A stretch of DNA of 64,000 nucleotides from Kineosporia rhizophila (GTDB lineage Bacteria > Actinomycetota > Actinomycetes > Actinomycetales > Kineosporiaceae): contig NZ_JAJSOH010000001.1 of NCBI RefSeq assembly GCF_021277265.1, forward strand, positions 372,001 to 436,000, written 5' to 3'. Shown here in pieces: positions 54,957 through 64,000 of the stretch. The notes beneath the pieces are model-generated. The model saw only the letters and a list, made by a program, of their open reading frames with translations, was not told the DNA's origin and did no database searches. How positions within the stretch are numbered: position 1 is the stretch's first letter; the number at the start of each line of letters is the position of its first letter. The translations under genes and the position numbers were made by a program.

Positions 54957-55505
54957 ATGGTGACATTGGTATCGTTCCGTGACGAACGATCCGCGCACCG
55001 CAACGATCAGGTCCGGACTTCGTCACGGGGGGATGTGAGCACGATTCGCGGCAGGCAGCGCTCCGACCTGTTCGACCGCAACGGGCAGGCCGAGCCGGCA
55101 GAGAAGGCGGAGAAGACAGCGCGCCGCCCCGACGTGGTGGACCTGCGGGTGCCCGCCGATCCGGCCTACCTGGCCGTCGTGCGCACGGCCGCAGCCGGCC
55201 TCGGCACCCGCCTGGACCTGACCCTCGACGAGATCGAAGATCTGCGGATCGCCGTGGACGAGGCCTGTTCCCTGCTGCTCGCCGGGCGGGCCCACCCGGG
55301 CCGCACCCTGGAGGCGGCCTTCGAGGTCGGGCTGGTCGGCAGCCAGCATCTGTCGGTCACCATCTCCGGGCCGGTGGCCCACCTGCCCCGCGAGGCGAGC
55401 TTCTCGTGGTCGGTGCTGCGCGCCCTGGCCGGAGACGTGCTCACCGGAGGCGGGGCCGAGGGGGCCTGGATCAAACTGAGCGTACCGGGGCGGGCGGAGA
55501 GGTGA
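54957..55505 (+). CDS. RsbW-like anti-sigma factor
   Basis: A 182-aa protein with an N-terminal low-complexity stretch (about 1-60) and a GHKL-type HATPase_c_2 domain (VVDLRVPADPAYLAVVRTAAAGLG, then IEDLRIAVDEACSLLLAG as the N-box and WSVLRALAGDVL near the end). The N-box has DEACSLLL instead of the kinase motif EACTNAxxHA, so the Mg2+-binding Asn is missing and serine-kinase activity is doubtful; binding of the sigma factor is still expected. The start is taken at ATG 54957 because of the TACCCT element; GTG 55035 gives a shorter protein. Its stop overlaps the sigma factor start (GTGA). Confidence 0.75.
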   Translation: MVTLVSFRDERSAHRNDQVRTSSRGDVSTIRGRQRSDLFDRNGQAEPAEKAEKTARRPDVVDLRVPADPAYLAVVRTAAAGLGTRLDLTLDEIEDLRIAVDEACSLLLAGRAHPGRTLEAAFEVGLVGSQHLSVTISGPVAHLPREASFSWSVLRALAGDVLTGGGAEGAWIKLSVPGRAER

Positions 55506-56419
55506 GTCTGCAGCCGGACGCCGACGCCCGCCTGCACGTAATGCCGCGCAGTCAGCCGGGAATCGTCCACCGGGTGGGGCCGGAGCAGCCGGGCGAGCGC
55601 GAGGTGCTGGACCTGGACGACCCGGATCTCGCCGCCCCGGGCGAAGAAGAAGACGAGGAAGAGGTACCGGTAGATCCAGACACCGCCGTACCCCTGGCCG
55701 ATCCCGACCTGTTCCGGCTGGCCGCGATGCCCCCGGCGCACCCGCAGTACCAGCAGCTGCGCCGCGCGGTCATCGAGGCCCATCTTCCCCTCGTGCACCA
55801 CCTCGCCCAACGCTTCAAAGGCCGCGGCGAACCCTACGACGACCTCGTCCAGGTCGGAACCATCGGCCTCCTGCACGCCGTCGACCGCTTCGACCCCCAA
55901 CGCGGCGCCTTCGCCGCCTTCGCCGTCCCCACCATCGTCGGAGAGATCCGCCGCCACTTCCGCGACCGCGGCTGGGCCATGCGCATCCCCCGCCGCATCC
56001 AGGACCTCGGCCGCCGCGTCTCCGAAGCCCGCGAAACCCTCACCCACACCCTCGACCGATCCCCCACCGTCCGCGAGATCGCCGAACATCTCGACGTGGA
56101 CGCGGATCTCGTGCTCGAGGCGCTGGAGACGGCGAGCGCATACATCACCGTGCCGCTGCAGACCACGGCCGACGACTCCGACCGGATGGGCAAGTCGTTC
56201 GAGGACGCCGGGCTGGAACTGGTCGAGCAGCGCGAGACCCTGCGCCCTCTGCTGGCCCGGTTGCCGGTGCGCGAACGCCGCATCCTGGAGCTACGTTTCG
56301 GCAAGGGTCTGTCCCAGTCGCAGATCGCCGCCGAGGTGGGGGTCTCGCAGATGCACGTCTCCCGGCTGCTCACCAAGAGCCTGAACATCCTGCGCAGCGG
56401 CCTCACTCAGGAACTCTGA
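55502..56419 (+). CDS. SigB/SigF/SigG-type sigma factor
   Basis: A 305-aa sigma-70 group 3 factor. After an acidic N-terminal stretch (about 1-65, with EEEDEEE), region 2 begins around AHLPLVHHLAQRFKGRGEPYDDLVQVGTIGLLHAV, region 3 includes IPRRIQDLGRRVSEARETLTH, and region 4 ends LSQSQIAAEVGVSQMHVSRLLTKSLNILR. It directs stress or development genes and is held by the anti-sigma factor encoded just upstream. GTG 55502 overlaps the anti-sigma stop. Codon use inside 55785-56096 differs sharply from the rest: Leu there is 8 of 10 CTC versus nearly all CTG after it. Confidence 0.93.
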   Translation: MSLQPDADARLHVMPRSQPGIVHRVGPEQPGEREVLDLDDPDLAAPGEEEDEEEVPVDPDTAVPLADPDLFRLAAMPPAHPQYQQLRRAVIEAHLPLVHHLAQRFKGRGEPYDDLVQVGTIGLLHAVDRFDPQRGAFAAFAVPTIVGEIRRHFRDRGWAMRIPRRIQDLGRRVSEARETLTHTLDRSPTVREIAEHLDVDADLVLEALETASAYITVPLQTTADDSDRMGKSFEDAGLELVEQRETLRPLLARLPVRERRILELRFGKGLSQSQIAAEVGVSQMHVSRLLTKSLNILRSGLTQEL

Positions 56420-56446
56420 GACGCGATCTTGTGGGAGCCTGACCCC

Positions 56447-56932
56447 ATGCAGACGTCAGACCCGACCGGACGCATCACCCGTGACCAGAACGGCGCTCGC
56501 CTGGTGTTCACCCGGGCCTACAGCGTTCCGGTGCAGCAGTTGTGGGCCGCCCTGACCGAGCCGGAGCAGACGGCCCGCTGGATCGGCCGGTGGGAGGGCG
56601 ATCCCACCTCGGGCACGGTCTCGCTGCACATGTCGGCCGAGGAGGGCACCCCGGCCAGCCCGGTGCGCATCGACAGCTGCGCCGCGCCCTACGTGCTGGC
56701 CGTGACCACTCCGGCCGAGGGTGAACCGTGGACGCTGCGCCTGGTGCTGAGCAGCACCGCCTCGGGCAGCAGCCTGACCTTCACCCACGAGCAGGCCGGC
56801 TCCCCCGACCTGGGCAGCATCGGCCCGGGCTGGGAGTTCTACCTCGACCGCCTCGCCGCCGTGCTGGACGGCGGCGAGGTTCCGGAAGACTTCGAGAAGT
56901 ACTATCCGGTGCGGGCTTCCGTCTACGCCTGA
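56447..56932 (+). CDS. SRPBCC (AHSA1-like) protein
   Basis: A 161-aa helix-grip (START/AHSA1) protein: LVFTRAYSVPVQQLWAALTEPEQTARWIG is the conserved N-terminal segment, GPGWEFYLDRLAAVLDGG the C-terminal helix. The family binds hydrophobic ligands or stimulates Hsp90 in eukaryotes; in bacteria the role is usually unknown. ATG 56447 with GGGAG nine bases upstream fits better than GTG 56429. It follows the sigma factor by 27 bp and may be co-transcribed with it, and converges on purA. Confidence 0.8.
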   Translation: MQTSDPTGRITRDQNGARLVFTRAYSVPVQQLWAALTEPEQTARWIGRWEGDPTSGTVSLHMSAEEGTPASPVRIDSCAAPYVLAVTTPAEGEPWTLRLVLSSTASGSSLTFTHEQAGSPDLGSIGPGWEFYLDRLAAVLDGGEVPEDFEKYYPVRASVYA

Positions 56933-56939
56933 GAGTTTC

Positions 56940-58229
<1,290 letters not shown>

Positions 58230-58325
58230 CTACCGGGCTCCTTAGCTCACCCCTGGGTGTGGGGTCCGGTGATTGATGCTACCGCGACGACAGTGCATCG
58301 CCCGGACGCCCCCCGGGCCTGTCGA

Positions 58326-59327
58326 TCACTGGTCCAGATGCTTCAGCAGCGTCTCGGCCAGCCCGTTGCCGGACATCCAGGCCTGTTCCACCCGGGAGCG
58401 CGGGCCCCAGGCGTCCGAGCAGACACCGATCAGGCCGGGCTCTTCACCCGTCCCCAGCAACCGGAACGGCTCCAGATGGGTGCGCGCCGGCGCGGCGAAC
58501 GACCAGCGGTGGATGCGGGCCCACTCGGCCCGCGGCGTGGGCTCGACGCCCAGCACCCGGCCCAGTTCGGCCAGCATCGGCTCGATGCCGGAGCTCGGGT
58601 TCTTCAGCCGGGTGCGGGCGAACTCGCTGGTGCTGTGGGCGACCAGCAGGGGCACCCCGTCGGCGTGGCTGCGGCCGCTGTCGGCGATCCAGGTGAGCAC
58701 GTCGGAGTGGTTCACGAAGACCCCGTCGAACTCCGGCCACCAGCGCTGCGCCCAGGGCGCCCAGAGCGCGAGCACCGGCTGCTGACCGGAGTTCTGCACC
58801 CCGAGCCGGGCGGCGACCGGCGCCGGCACCAGACGCTCGGCCTGCGGGTCGGGCATGGCCAGCACGACCGCGGCCACCGGTTCCCCGTCGACCGTGGGGC
58901 GCCCGTTCTCCAGGCCCACCGACTCGACCAGGTGCGCCGTCTCCACCCGCAGCCCCTGGGCCAGGTTCTCGACCAGACCGCGCAGGCCTCCGGCGCCGGG
59001 CACGGTCGACCAGCGCTGCAGGCCGTTCTCCTGCCGGCGCAGGCCCTGCTCGTCCAGCACCGAGAACCGGTCGGTCCAGGGCTGGGCCAGGCCGGCCCGC
59101 TGCCAGGTGGCCACCACGTGCGCGAAAAGGGCCTCCCGCACGGTGAAGTAGGGAGCGCCGATGTCGACCGCGTGGCCCACCGACAAGGACGAGACCGGCC
59201 CGACGTACTCGGTCTTCACCGCCATCCGGCCGCCGATCCGGCGACCGCGCTCGAAGACCCGGACCCTCACCCCTGCGTCGTGCAGGCGGCGGGCGCAGGC
59301 GATGCCCGCGATCCCGCCGCCCACCAC
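58326..59327 (-). CDS. FAD-dependent amine-oxidase/renalase-like oxidoreductase
   Basis: A flavoprotein of at least 333 aa with the FAD Rossmann motif VVGGGIAGIACARRL, the ERGRRIGGRMA segment and the late GVCSDAWGPRSRVEQAWMSG motif of the NAD(P)/FAD oxidoreductase group that includes renalase. The reaction is unknown. GTG 59327 is the first standard start but cuts the first beta strand; a CTG at 59345, overlapping the TGA of the upstream gene, would give LSKTVVVVGGG, a complete strand. The gene follows the DUF3151 gene, and both lie downstream of fba. Confidence 0.82.
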   Translation of the reverse strand: MVGGGIAGIACARRLHDAGVRVRVFERGRRIGGRMAVKTEYVGPVSSLSVGHAVDIGAPYFTVREALFAHVVATWQRAGLAQPWTDRFSVLDEQGLRRQENGLQRWSTVPGAGGLRGLVENLAQGLRVETAHLVESVGLENGRPTVDGEPVAAVVLAMPDPQAERLVPAPVAARLGVQNSGQQPVLALWAPWAQRWWPEFDGVFVNHSDVLTWIADSGRSHADGVPLLVAHSTSEFARTRLKNPSSGIEPMLAELGRVLGVEPTPRAEWARIHRWSFAAPARTHLEPFRLLGTGEEPGLIGVCSDAWGPRSRVEQAWMSGNGLAETLLKHLDQ

Positions 59328-59341
59328 GACGACGGTCTTGC

Positions 59342-59779
59342 TCAGCGCGGGTCCGCCCAGCTCAGAACGTTGAGGGCGGAGGCGGCCTCCGGGTCGCAGT
59401 CGGCCACGAACTTGGCGATGCGCTCGCGCTCCTCGTCCTCACCGATCTCGGCGGCGGAGCGGCCGAGCGCGGCCAGCGCCCGCAGGAAACCCTGGTTCGG
59501 CAGGTGCGACCACGGCACCGGGCCGTGCCCCTTCCAGCCGTTGCGGCGCAGGGCGTCCAGGCCCCGGTGGTAGCCGGTCCGCGCGTAGGCGTAGGCCTCC
59601 ACGTCGTTCCCGGCCTCCAGCGCCCGCTCGGCCAGGGCCGCCCAGGGCAGGCAGTGCGCCGGGTTGGCGGCGGCGACGTTCTCCAGCGGGGCCCCCGCGG
59701 CGATCGCGTCGCGGGAGACGGCGTCGTCCGGCAGCAGGGTGGGCGGCGGCGAGTTGAGCAGGTTATGCGGCGTGGTCAC
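59342..59779 (-). CDS. DUF3151 family protein
   Basis: A 145-aa actinobacterial protein with the DUF3151 features: LPDD near the N-terminus, NPAHCLPWAALAE, AYAYARTGYHRGLDALRRNGWKG and PNQGFLRALAALGRSA. It is soluble and of unknown function, usually encoded directly after class II aldolase. GTG 59779 gives the conserved N-terminus; the frame to 59842 has no conservation. It lies 68 bp downstream of the fba terminator hairpin. Confidence 0.88.
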   Translation of the reverse strand: MTTPHNLLNSPPPTLLPDDAVSRDAIAAGAPLENVAAANPAHCLPWAALAERALEAGNDVEAYAYARTGYHRGLDALRRNGWKGHGPVPWSHLPNQGFLRALAALGRSAAEIGEDEERERIAKFVADCDPEAASALNVLSWADPR

Positions 59780-59846
59780 GGAGGTGATTGTGCCCCAGCC
59801 CGCCGGTGAGACGCCCGTCCGCCCCCGGCCCGGCGCCGGCAAAGGT

Positions 59847-59872
59847 GCGTGGCCCGGCGAGCCGGGCCACGC
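59847..59872 (-). terminator. Terminator hairpin after fba
   Basis: A 12-bp perfect stem (GCGTGGCCCGGC, GCCGGGCCACGC, 2-base loop) just after the aldolase stop codon. Confidence 0.7.
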
Positions 59873-59882
59873 GTCCGCCGCT

Positions 59883-60905
59883 CTACTTGATCTTCGTACC
59901 CGCGCTGCGCAGCGCCTCGCAGGCCTCGACCACCCGGGCCGCCAGACCCGCCTCGGCGGCCTTGCCCCAGGCCCGCGGGTCGTACTGCTTCTTGTTGCCG
60001 ACCTCGCCGTCGATCTTCAGCACGCCGTCGTAGTTGCGGAACATGTGCTCCACCACCGGCCGGGTGAAGGCGTACTGGGTGTCGGTGTCCACGTTCATCT
60101 TGACCACGCCGTAGTCGACGGCGGCCGAGATCTCCTCCGGCAGCGAACCGGACCCGCCGTGGAAGACCAGGTCGAACGGCTTCTCGCGGCCGTACTCGGC
60201 GCCGATCTCGTCCTGGATCTGCTTGAGGATCTCGGGGCGCAGCTTCACGTTGCCCGGCTTGTACACGCCGTGCACGTTGCCGAAGGTGAGAGCCGTGATG
60301 TAGCGCCCCTTCTCACCCAGGCCGAGGGCCTCGACGGTGGCCTTGGCGTCGGCCACGGTGGAGTACAGGTGCTCGTTGATGTCGTGCGAGACGCCGTCCT
60401 CCTCGCCCCCGACCACGCCGATCTCCACCTCCAGAACGATCTTCGCGGCGGCGGTGCGCTCCAGCAGTTCGGCGGCGATCTTCAGGTTCTCGTCCAGCAG
60501 CACCGCCGAGCCGTCCCACATGTGCGACTGGAACAGCGGGTTCTCGCCCCGGTCGACGCGTTCCTGGCTGATCGCCAGCAGCGGGCGCACGTACCCGTCG
60601 AGTTTGTCCTTCGGGCAGTGGTCGGTGTGCAGCGCGATGTTGACGTCGTAGTTCTTGGCCACCTCGTGGGCGAACTGGGCCAGCGCCACGGCCCCGGTGA
60701 CCATGTTCTTGATCGTCGGGCCGGAGGCGTACTCGGCCCCGCCGGTGGAGATCTGCACGATGCCGTCACTGCCCGCCTCGGCGAACCCGCGGATCGCGGC
60801 GTTCAGCGTCTGGGACGAGGTGACGTTGATGGCGGGATAGGCGAACGACCCGGCCTTGGCCCGGTCGAGCATCTCCGCGTAGACCTCGGGGGTTGCAATC
60901 GGCAT
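59883..60905 (-). CDS. fba: Class II fructose-bisphosphate aldolase
   Basis: A 340-aa zinc aldolase that cleaves fructose-1,6-bisphosphate in glycolysis (reverse in gluconeogenesis). Motifs: YPAINVTSSQTLNA, VALHTDHCPKDK with zinc ligands, HGVYKPGN, and the LVFHGGSGSL phosphate loop. ATG 60905 has AGGAG about nine bases upstream. Followed by DUF3151. Two perfect or near-perfect TTGTCCGGACAA palindromes lie 250-350 bp upstream in its leader. Confidence 0.96.
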   Translation of the reverse strand: MPIATPEVYAEMLDRAKAGSFAYPAINVTSSQTLNAAIRGFAEAGSDGIVQISTGGAEYASGPTIKNMVTGAVALAQFAHEVAKNYDVNIALHTDHCPKDKLDGYVRPLLAISQERVDRGENPLFQSHMWDGSAVLLDENLKIAAELLERTAAAKIVLEVEIGVVGGEEDGVSHDINEHLYSTVADAKATVEALGLGEKGRYITALTFGNVHGVYKPGNVKLRPEILKQIQDEIGAEYGREKPFDLVFHGGSGSLPEEISAAVDYGVVKMNVDTDTQYAFTRPVVEHMFRNYDGVLKIDGEVGNKKQYDPRAWGKAAEAGLAARVVEACEALRSAGTKIK

Positions 60906-61281
60906 CTGCGCTGCTCCTGTGCGGTTCGTCGCGTGCGGTTTTCGCTCTGCGGCTCGGCGGTAACTCGTCTACGGCTCGGGTACGGCCCTCGGAGACATGT
61001 CCTGCCGCCGATCCTTGCACGTAACGCCTGCCCGAACCCGTCTCCAAGCGCGGCCATGAGGCTCGAATTCCTCGACGGGGCCGCCGTTTTACACGCGCCG
61101 GTGTCATCCACCTCCGGCTTCCCGGGCCAATCGACGAACGGTCGTGTCCAACTTGTCCGGACAAGCACGGAGTTCAAACCGGTTCAGGTGATCAACACGA
61201 CATTCCGGACGCTGGTGCGACGTCGGTTCAGTACTCTCGAACCTGTCCGGACAACGTGATCCAGACAACGAGTGGCGTGCA
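60906..61281. other. Intergenic region upstream of fba
   Basis: 376 bp holding the fba promoter. Two palindromes are described separately. No RNA motif or ORF is convincing; the antisense frame 60803-61177 lacks support. Confidence 0.5.
61153..61254. promoter_or_regulatory. Two TTGTCCGGACAA palindromes, candidate operator pair
   Basis: TTGTCCGGACAA at 61153-61164 is a perfect 12-bp palindrome; CTGTCCGGACAA at 61243-61254 differs at one position. They are 90 bp apart and lie upstream of fba and downstream of the response-regulator gene. The regulator is unknown. Confidence 0.5.
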
Positions 61282-62049
61282 TCAAGTACCAGTGATCCAG
61301 GCAACTCCGCCAGGGCCTTCCGGCCTCCCCGGCACCACCACGCCGGTCTCGTAGGCCACCACCACCGCCTGCACCCGATTCCGCAGCCCCAGCTTGGCCA
61401 GCACCGAGCTGACGTGGGTCTTCACCGTGGTCTCGCTGACCACCAGATGCGCGGCCAGATCGGTGTTCGACAGCCCGCGGCCCATCCCGGCGAAGATCTC
61501 CTTCTCCCGCTCGCTGAGGGTGGCCAGCCGGGGAGACCAGTAGGCGTGGGCAGGCCGGTCGGGGCCGCCCGGCAGGGCCGGAGGCTGGGCGCGCTCGAGC
61601 TCCAGGCAGTGGGCGATCAGCGTGTTGGTCACCACCGGGTCGACCAGGGAGTTGCCGGCGTGAACGGTACGCACGGCTGCCACCAGAACGTCCGGGCCCG
61701 CGTCCTTCAGCAGGAAACCGCTGGCACCGGCCCGGATTGCACCGAGGACGTACTCCTCGTCGTCAAAGGTGGTCAGGATCAGCACCGCCGGCTGAGGGCC
61801 CCCCGCCGCTCCTTCGGCCAACAGCCGGCGGGTGGCCTCGATCCCGTCCAGCACCGGCATACGGATGTCCATCAGCACCACGTGCGGTTGTTCGGCCGCG
61901 ACCATCGCCAGCGCGGCGGCACCATCAGCGGCCTCGCCGACCACGGTCAGATCGGGCTCGTGGTCGATGATCATGCGCAGCCCCGCCCGGATCACCCCCT
62001 GGTCGTCGACCACGGCAACACGGATGGGCTGGTTCAACACGGTGTACAT
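61282..62049 (-). CDS. NarL-type response regulator
   Basis: A 255-aa response regulator: receiver domain with phosphoacceptor Asp61 (VLMDIRMP), Asp pair VVDDQG near the N-terminus and Lys in LLKDAG, then a LuxR-type helix-turn-helix (LSEREKEIFAGMGRGLSNTDLAAHLVVSETTVKTHVSSVLAKLGLRNR). It is the partner of the kinase encoded 132 bp upstream. ATG 62049 or the GTG at 62040, which has GGCAGG better placed, may be the start. Confidence 0.92.
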   Translation of the reverse strand: MYTVLNQPIRVAVVDDQGVIRAGLRMIIDHEPDLTVVGEAADGAAALAMVAAEQPHVVLMDIRMPVLDGIEATRRLLAEGAAGGPQPAVLILTTFDDEEYVLGAIRAGASGFLLKDAGPDVLVAAVRTVHAGNSLVDPVVTNTLIAHCLELERAQPPALPGGPDRPAHAYWSPRLATLSEREKEIFAGMGRGLSNTDLAAHLVVSETTVKTHVSSVLAKLGLRNRVQAVVVAYETGVVVPGRPEGPGGVAWITGT

Positions 62050-62181
62050 CCTGCCCGTCAGGGGTTTGTTTTAGGACGCTGGCCCGCCTCTTTGGTGACC
62101 ATCGGCACCTTGGGTGCGGGAGGGCGTCCTCAATTTTGCTTTTGAAGGCCGTAATTCGTGCCTTTGGGTGTTGAAAGGTGT

Positions 62182-63606
62182 TCAGCCGGCGTGCGGCAGC
62201 GCCGTCTGGTTCATCAGCGACTCGCTGGACACAGCCGTGGTCAGCCGGGCCCGCACCAGCCAGCCGCCCAGGTGCGAGCGGCCGATCTCGAGAGTGCCGT
62301 CGCACGAGGCCGCCCGCTCGCGCATACCGACCAGACCGTGCCCCGAGCCGAAGGTGGACGAACGACCTACCGGCATCGGCTGCCCGGTGGCCGCACCGAC
62401 CGCTGGAATGCCGGAGGGCTGGGTGGCGGCCCGCCGGGACCAGCGGGTGCCCGCGCCCTCAGCCGACGAGGTCCCCCGCCCACCGTCGTCGTGGACCTCG
62501 ATGACCAGCTGGTCCCCCGAGGGCTCGAGGGCCACCAGCGCCTGCCCGGCCCGGGCGTGGATCAGCGCGTTGGTCAGCGCCTCCTGCACGATCCGGACCG
62601 CCGCCAGCTCCACCGCGGCCGGCAGGATCGGCTGGATCGGCGGCAGACCCAGCTGGACCGGCATGCCCACCGCCTGCATCCGGGCCGCGATCTCGGGGAT
62701 CTCGGCCAGCGTGGTCTGCGGGGCCAGGGCGGCTCCCGAGTCGGTGGAACGCAGAACCTTCACCACCTGACGCATGGCGGCCAGGGTGTGCTGCCCGTCC
62801 AGGGCGATCCAGCGCACGGCCTCGCGCAGCTGCTCGGGCTGGGCGTCGGCGACCCGGTCGGCGGCCTGGGCGCGCAGCACCACGGCGCTGATGTGGTGCG
62901 CCACCACGTCGTGCAGCTCCCGGGCGATCCGGGTGCGCTCGGCCATCACCATCTGGTCGGTCTCGATCTTGCGCAACCGTTCCACCTCCTGCTGCCGCCG
63001 GCGTAGCTCCTGGTTCGCCTGCTCCTGCCGATAGGACGCACGGCCGAGCAGAACGGTGGCAACGAAGGCGCAGCCGAACAGCGCGGTGCGGGAGAAGTTG
63101 AAGTCCCAGAACGAGTAGGCCTCCGGGTACTGCAGGAGCGACAGGAGGGGCCACGACTGCCAGTCCGGCCCGCTGACCCAGTCGTGCCGGAACACCCCGA
63201 AGAGGCCGACGAGAAGTCCCCAGTGGGCACGCATGGCCCCGCGCGCCGCCACCGTGTACCCGGCCAGGGCGTAGGGCAGGATGTGCCAGTTGCTGCTCAG
63301 CCAACTGCCGTAGGCGTCGGGGTAGAACAGCGCCAGGGCGATCAGGGTGAGCCGGGGGAAACGGTCGCGGGTGAGCAGCACCAGCGTGATCACCGCTCCG
63401 AGAGCCTGGTACTCGTACACGCCGATGCCCGGGTACCAGCCGTGCCGGGGCAGCCAGTACATGGCCAGGGCCCAGCTCAGGCCCACCGCGGTGGCCACCA
63501 GCGCCGGACGCCCGGGGGGCAGGACCCGGTCGCGCAGGAACACGGCGACCCGCACGGCCGGGCTCGGGCTCGTGCTCGTGCTCGGCCTTGGGGACGGGCT
63601 CGTCAC
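62182..63606 (-). CDS. NarL-type sensor histidine kinase
   Basis: A 474-aa membrane-bound kinase with about five N-terminal helices (about 35-190), the HisKA_3 motif with His232 (RIARELHDVVAHHIS) and a C-terminal ATPase (N-box VQEALTNALIHA, G1 DDGGRG, G2 GSGHGLVGMRER). Between G1 and G2 lies an unusual Ala/Gly/Pro-rich insert of about 50 residues that would lengthen the ATP lid. It phosphorylates the downstream response regulator. GTG 63606. No sensor domain of known ligand is present, so the signal is unknown. Confidence 0.9.
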   Translation of the reverse strand: MTSPSPRPSTSTSPSPAVRVAVFLRDRVLPPGRPALVATAVGLSWALAMYWLPRHGWYPGIGVYEYQALGAVITLVLLTRDRFPRLTLIALALFYPDAYGSWLSSNWHILPYALAGYTVAARGAMRAHWGLLVGLFGVFRHDWVSGPDWQSWPLLSLLQYPEAYSFWDFNFSRTALFGCAFVATVLLGRASYRQEQANQELRRRQQEVERLRKIETDQMVMAERTRIARELHDVVAHHISAVVLRAQAADRVADAQPEQLREAVRWIALDGQHTLAAMRQVVKVLRSTDSGAALAPQTTLAEIPEIAARMQAVGMPVQLGLPPIQPILPAAVELAAVRIVQEALTNALIHARAGQALVALEPSGDQLVIEVHDDGGRGTSSAEGAGTRWSRRAATQPSGIPAVGAATGQPMPVGRSSTFGSGHGLVGMRERAASCDGTLEIGRSHLGGWLVRARLTTAVSSESLMNQTALPHAG

Positions 63607-63759
63607 CGTTCGACGATACGGCCGGGGAGGCGGGCCGGGCCTCCTCCCGGAGGATGAACCCCCTCGTTCCCGAACCTCGTTCTAGAGGACGAGCCGGGCG
63701 CGCACAGACCGTTCCGGCGCCCGATGTGGTCAACGGTCCGGTGCAGCCACGCTTCCGGC

Positions 63760-64000
63760 ATGCCTGGAACCGATCTACGCGGCACCCCCACCGGCCTTCT
63801 GCGGGGCAGGCCGGCTCACACCCTCCGGCTACGGCCCGAGGCTGCTTCGGCGCTGTGGCCGAAGTCCCGGACGGGCCTGGTGGTGCAGGCGATCGACGCC
63901 CGGCAGCACGCCCGCTACGCCGAGTCGCACTCGGCCAGCATCCTGCAGACCCCGGCCTGGGCCGGGGCGAAGCCGTCCTGGCGCAGCGAGAGCATCGGCT
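63760..64000 (+). CDS. FemAB/FemX-like peptidyltransferase, 5' part
   Basis: The first 80 codons of a gene running out of the window. It begins MPGTDLRGTPTG and, after a basic N-terminal stretch, shows DARQHARYAESHSASILQTPAW and WRSESIG, matching the start of the FemAB/lipid II aminoacyltransferase (GNAT-like) family, which adds amino acids to peptidoglycan precursors. The start ATG 63760 lacks a clear ribosome binding site and may not be the true one. Divergent from the kinase gene. Confidence 0.65.
   Translation, partial: MPGTDLRGTPTGLLRGRPAHTLRLRPEAASALWPKSRTGLVVQAIDARQHARYAESHSASILQTPAWAGAKPSWRSESIG

Overview
This is a high-GC actinobacterial chromosome segment. Evidence: strong G/C bias at third codon positions, many GTG starts, ATGA/GTGA-type overlaps between genes, a BldC regulator, a DUF3073 protein, DinB-like and Eis-like enzymes, a Ku/LigD repair set, and the purS-purQ-purL and purF-purM-DUF3073-bldC order seen in Streptomyces and relatives. 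A Kineosporiaceae-like organism is my guess from overall gene content, not something the sequence proves. No rRNA, tRNA, phage or intact transposase was found.

Layout. 0-9 kb: a solo DUF499-like C-terminal half, an SDR reductase, then a tight three-gene operon (YbdK/GCS2 ligase fused to a circularly permuted ATP-grasp; a class II glutamine amidotransferase close to N-acetylglutaminylglutamine amidotransferase; an S9 peptidase) that probably makes and recycles a small amidated peptide. 9-15 kb: a yybP-ykoY (Mn2+) riboswitch in front of a CaCA-type cation exchanger, a DinB-like protein, small or secreted proteins, an array of about eight 50-bp tandem repeats, bldC and DUF3073. 15-19 kb: purM, purF and two small genes conserved next to them. 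19-31 kb: a DUF1501/DUF1800 secreted pair, a TetR/methyltransferase unit divergent from a drug-type ABC exporter whose ATPase gene carries a frameshift, a sugar-type ABC importer with a divergent LacI regulator, and a solo ABC ATPase whose catalytic motifs are mostly lost. 31-40 kb: DUF1206, an IspD-like protein missing key residues, purL-purQ-purS, then purine breakdown (guanine-deaminase-like enzyme and a two-gene xanthine dehydrogenase).

40-50 kb: metallo-beta-lactamase-fold protein, secreted SGNH hydrolase, FUSC membrane protein, lipoprotein, purD, a small antitoxin-like protein, an Eis-like acetyltransferase, mobA, and a non-homologous end-joining set (separate LigD polymerase and ligase genes, divergent ku). 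50-55 kb: two tandem MFS transporter paralogues, the first with a long Pro/Thr tail containing a 14-C tract and ending in an 85-bp inverted-repeat element. 55-64 kb: anti-sigma factor and SigB/F-type sigma factor, an AHSA1-type protein, purA, an FAD oxidoreductase, DUF3151, class II fructose-bisphosphate aldolase, a NarL-type two-component pair and the start of a FemAB-like gene.

Together the window holds most of a scattered purine pathway (purM, F, L, Q, S, D, A), a purine salvage/oxidation operon, and several accessory stress and transport units. The points most worth a second look are the peptide-amide operon, the Mn2+-riboswitch exchanger, the degenerate ABC ATPase, the mosaic codon usage inside the sigma factor, and the homopolymer plus inverted repeat at the end of the first MFS gene.
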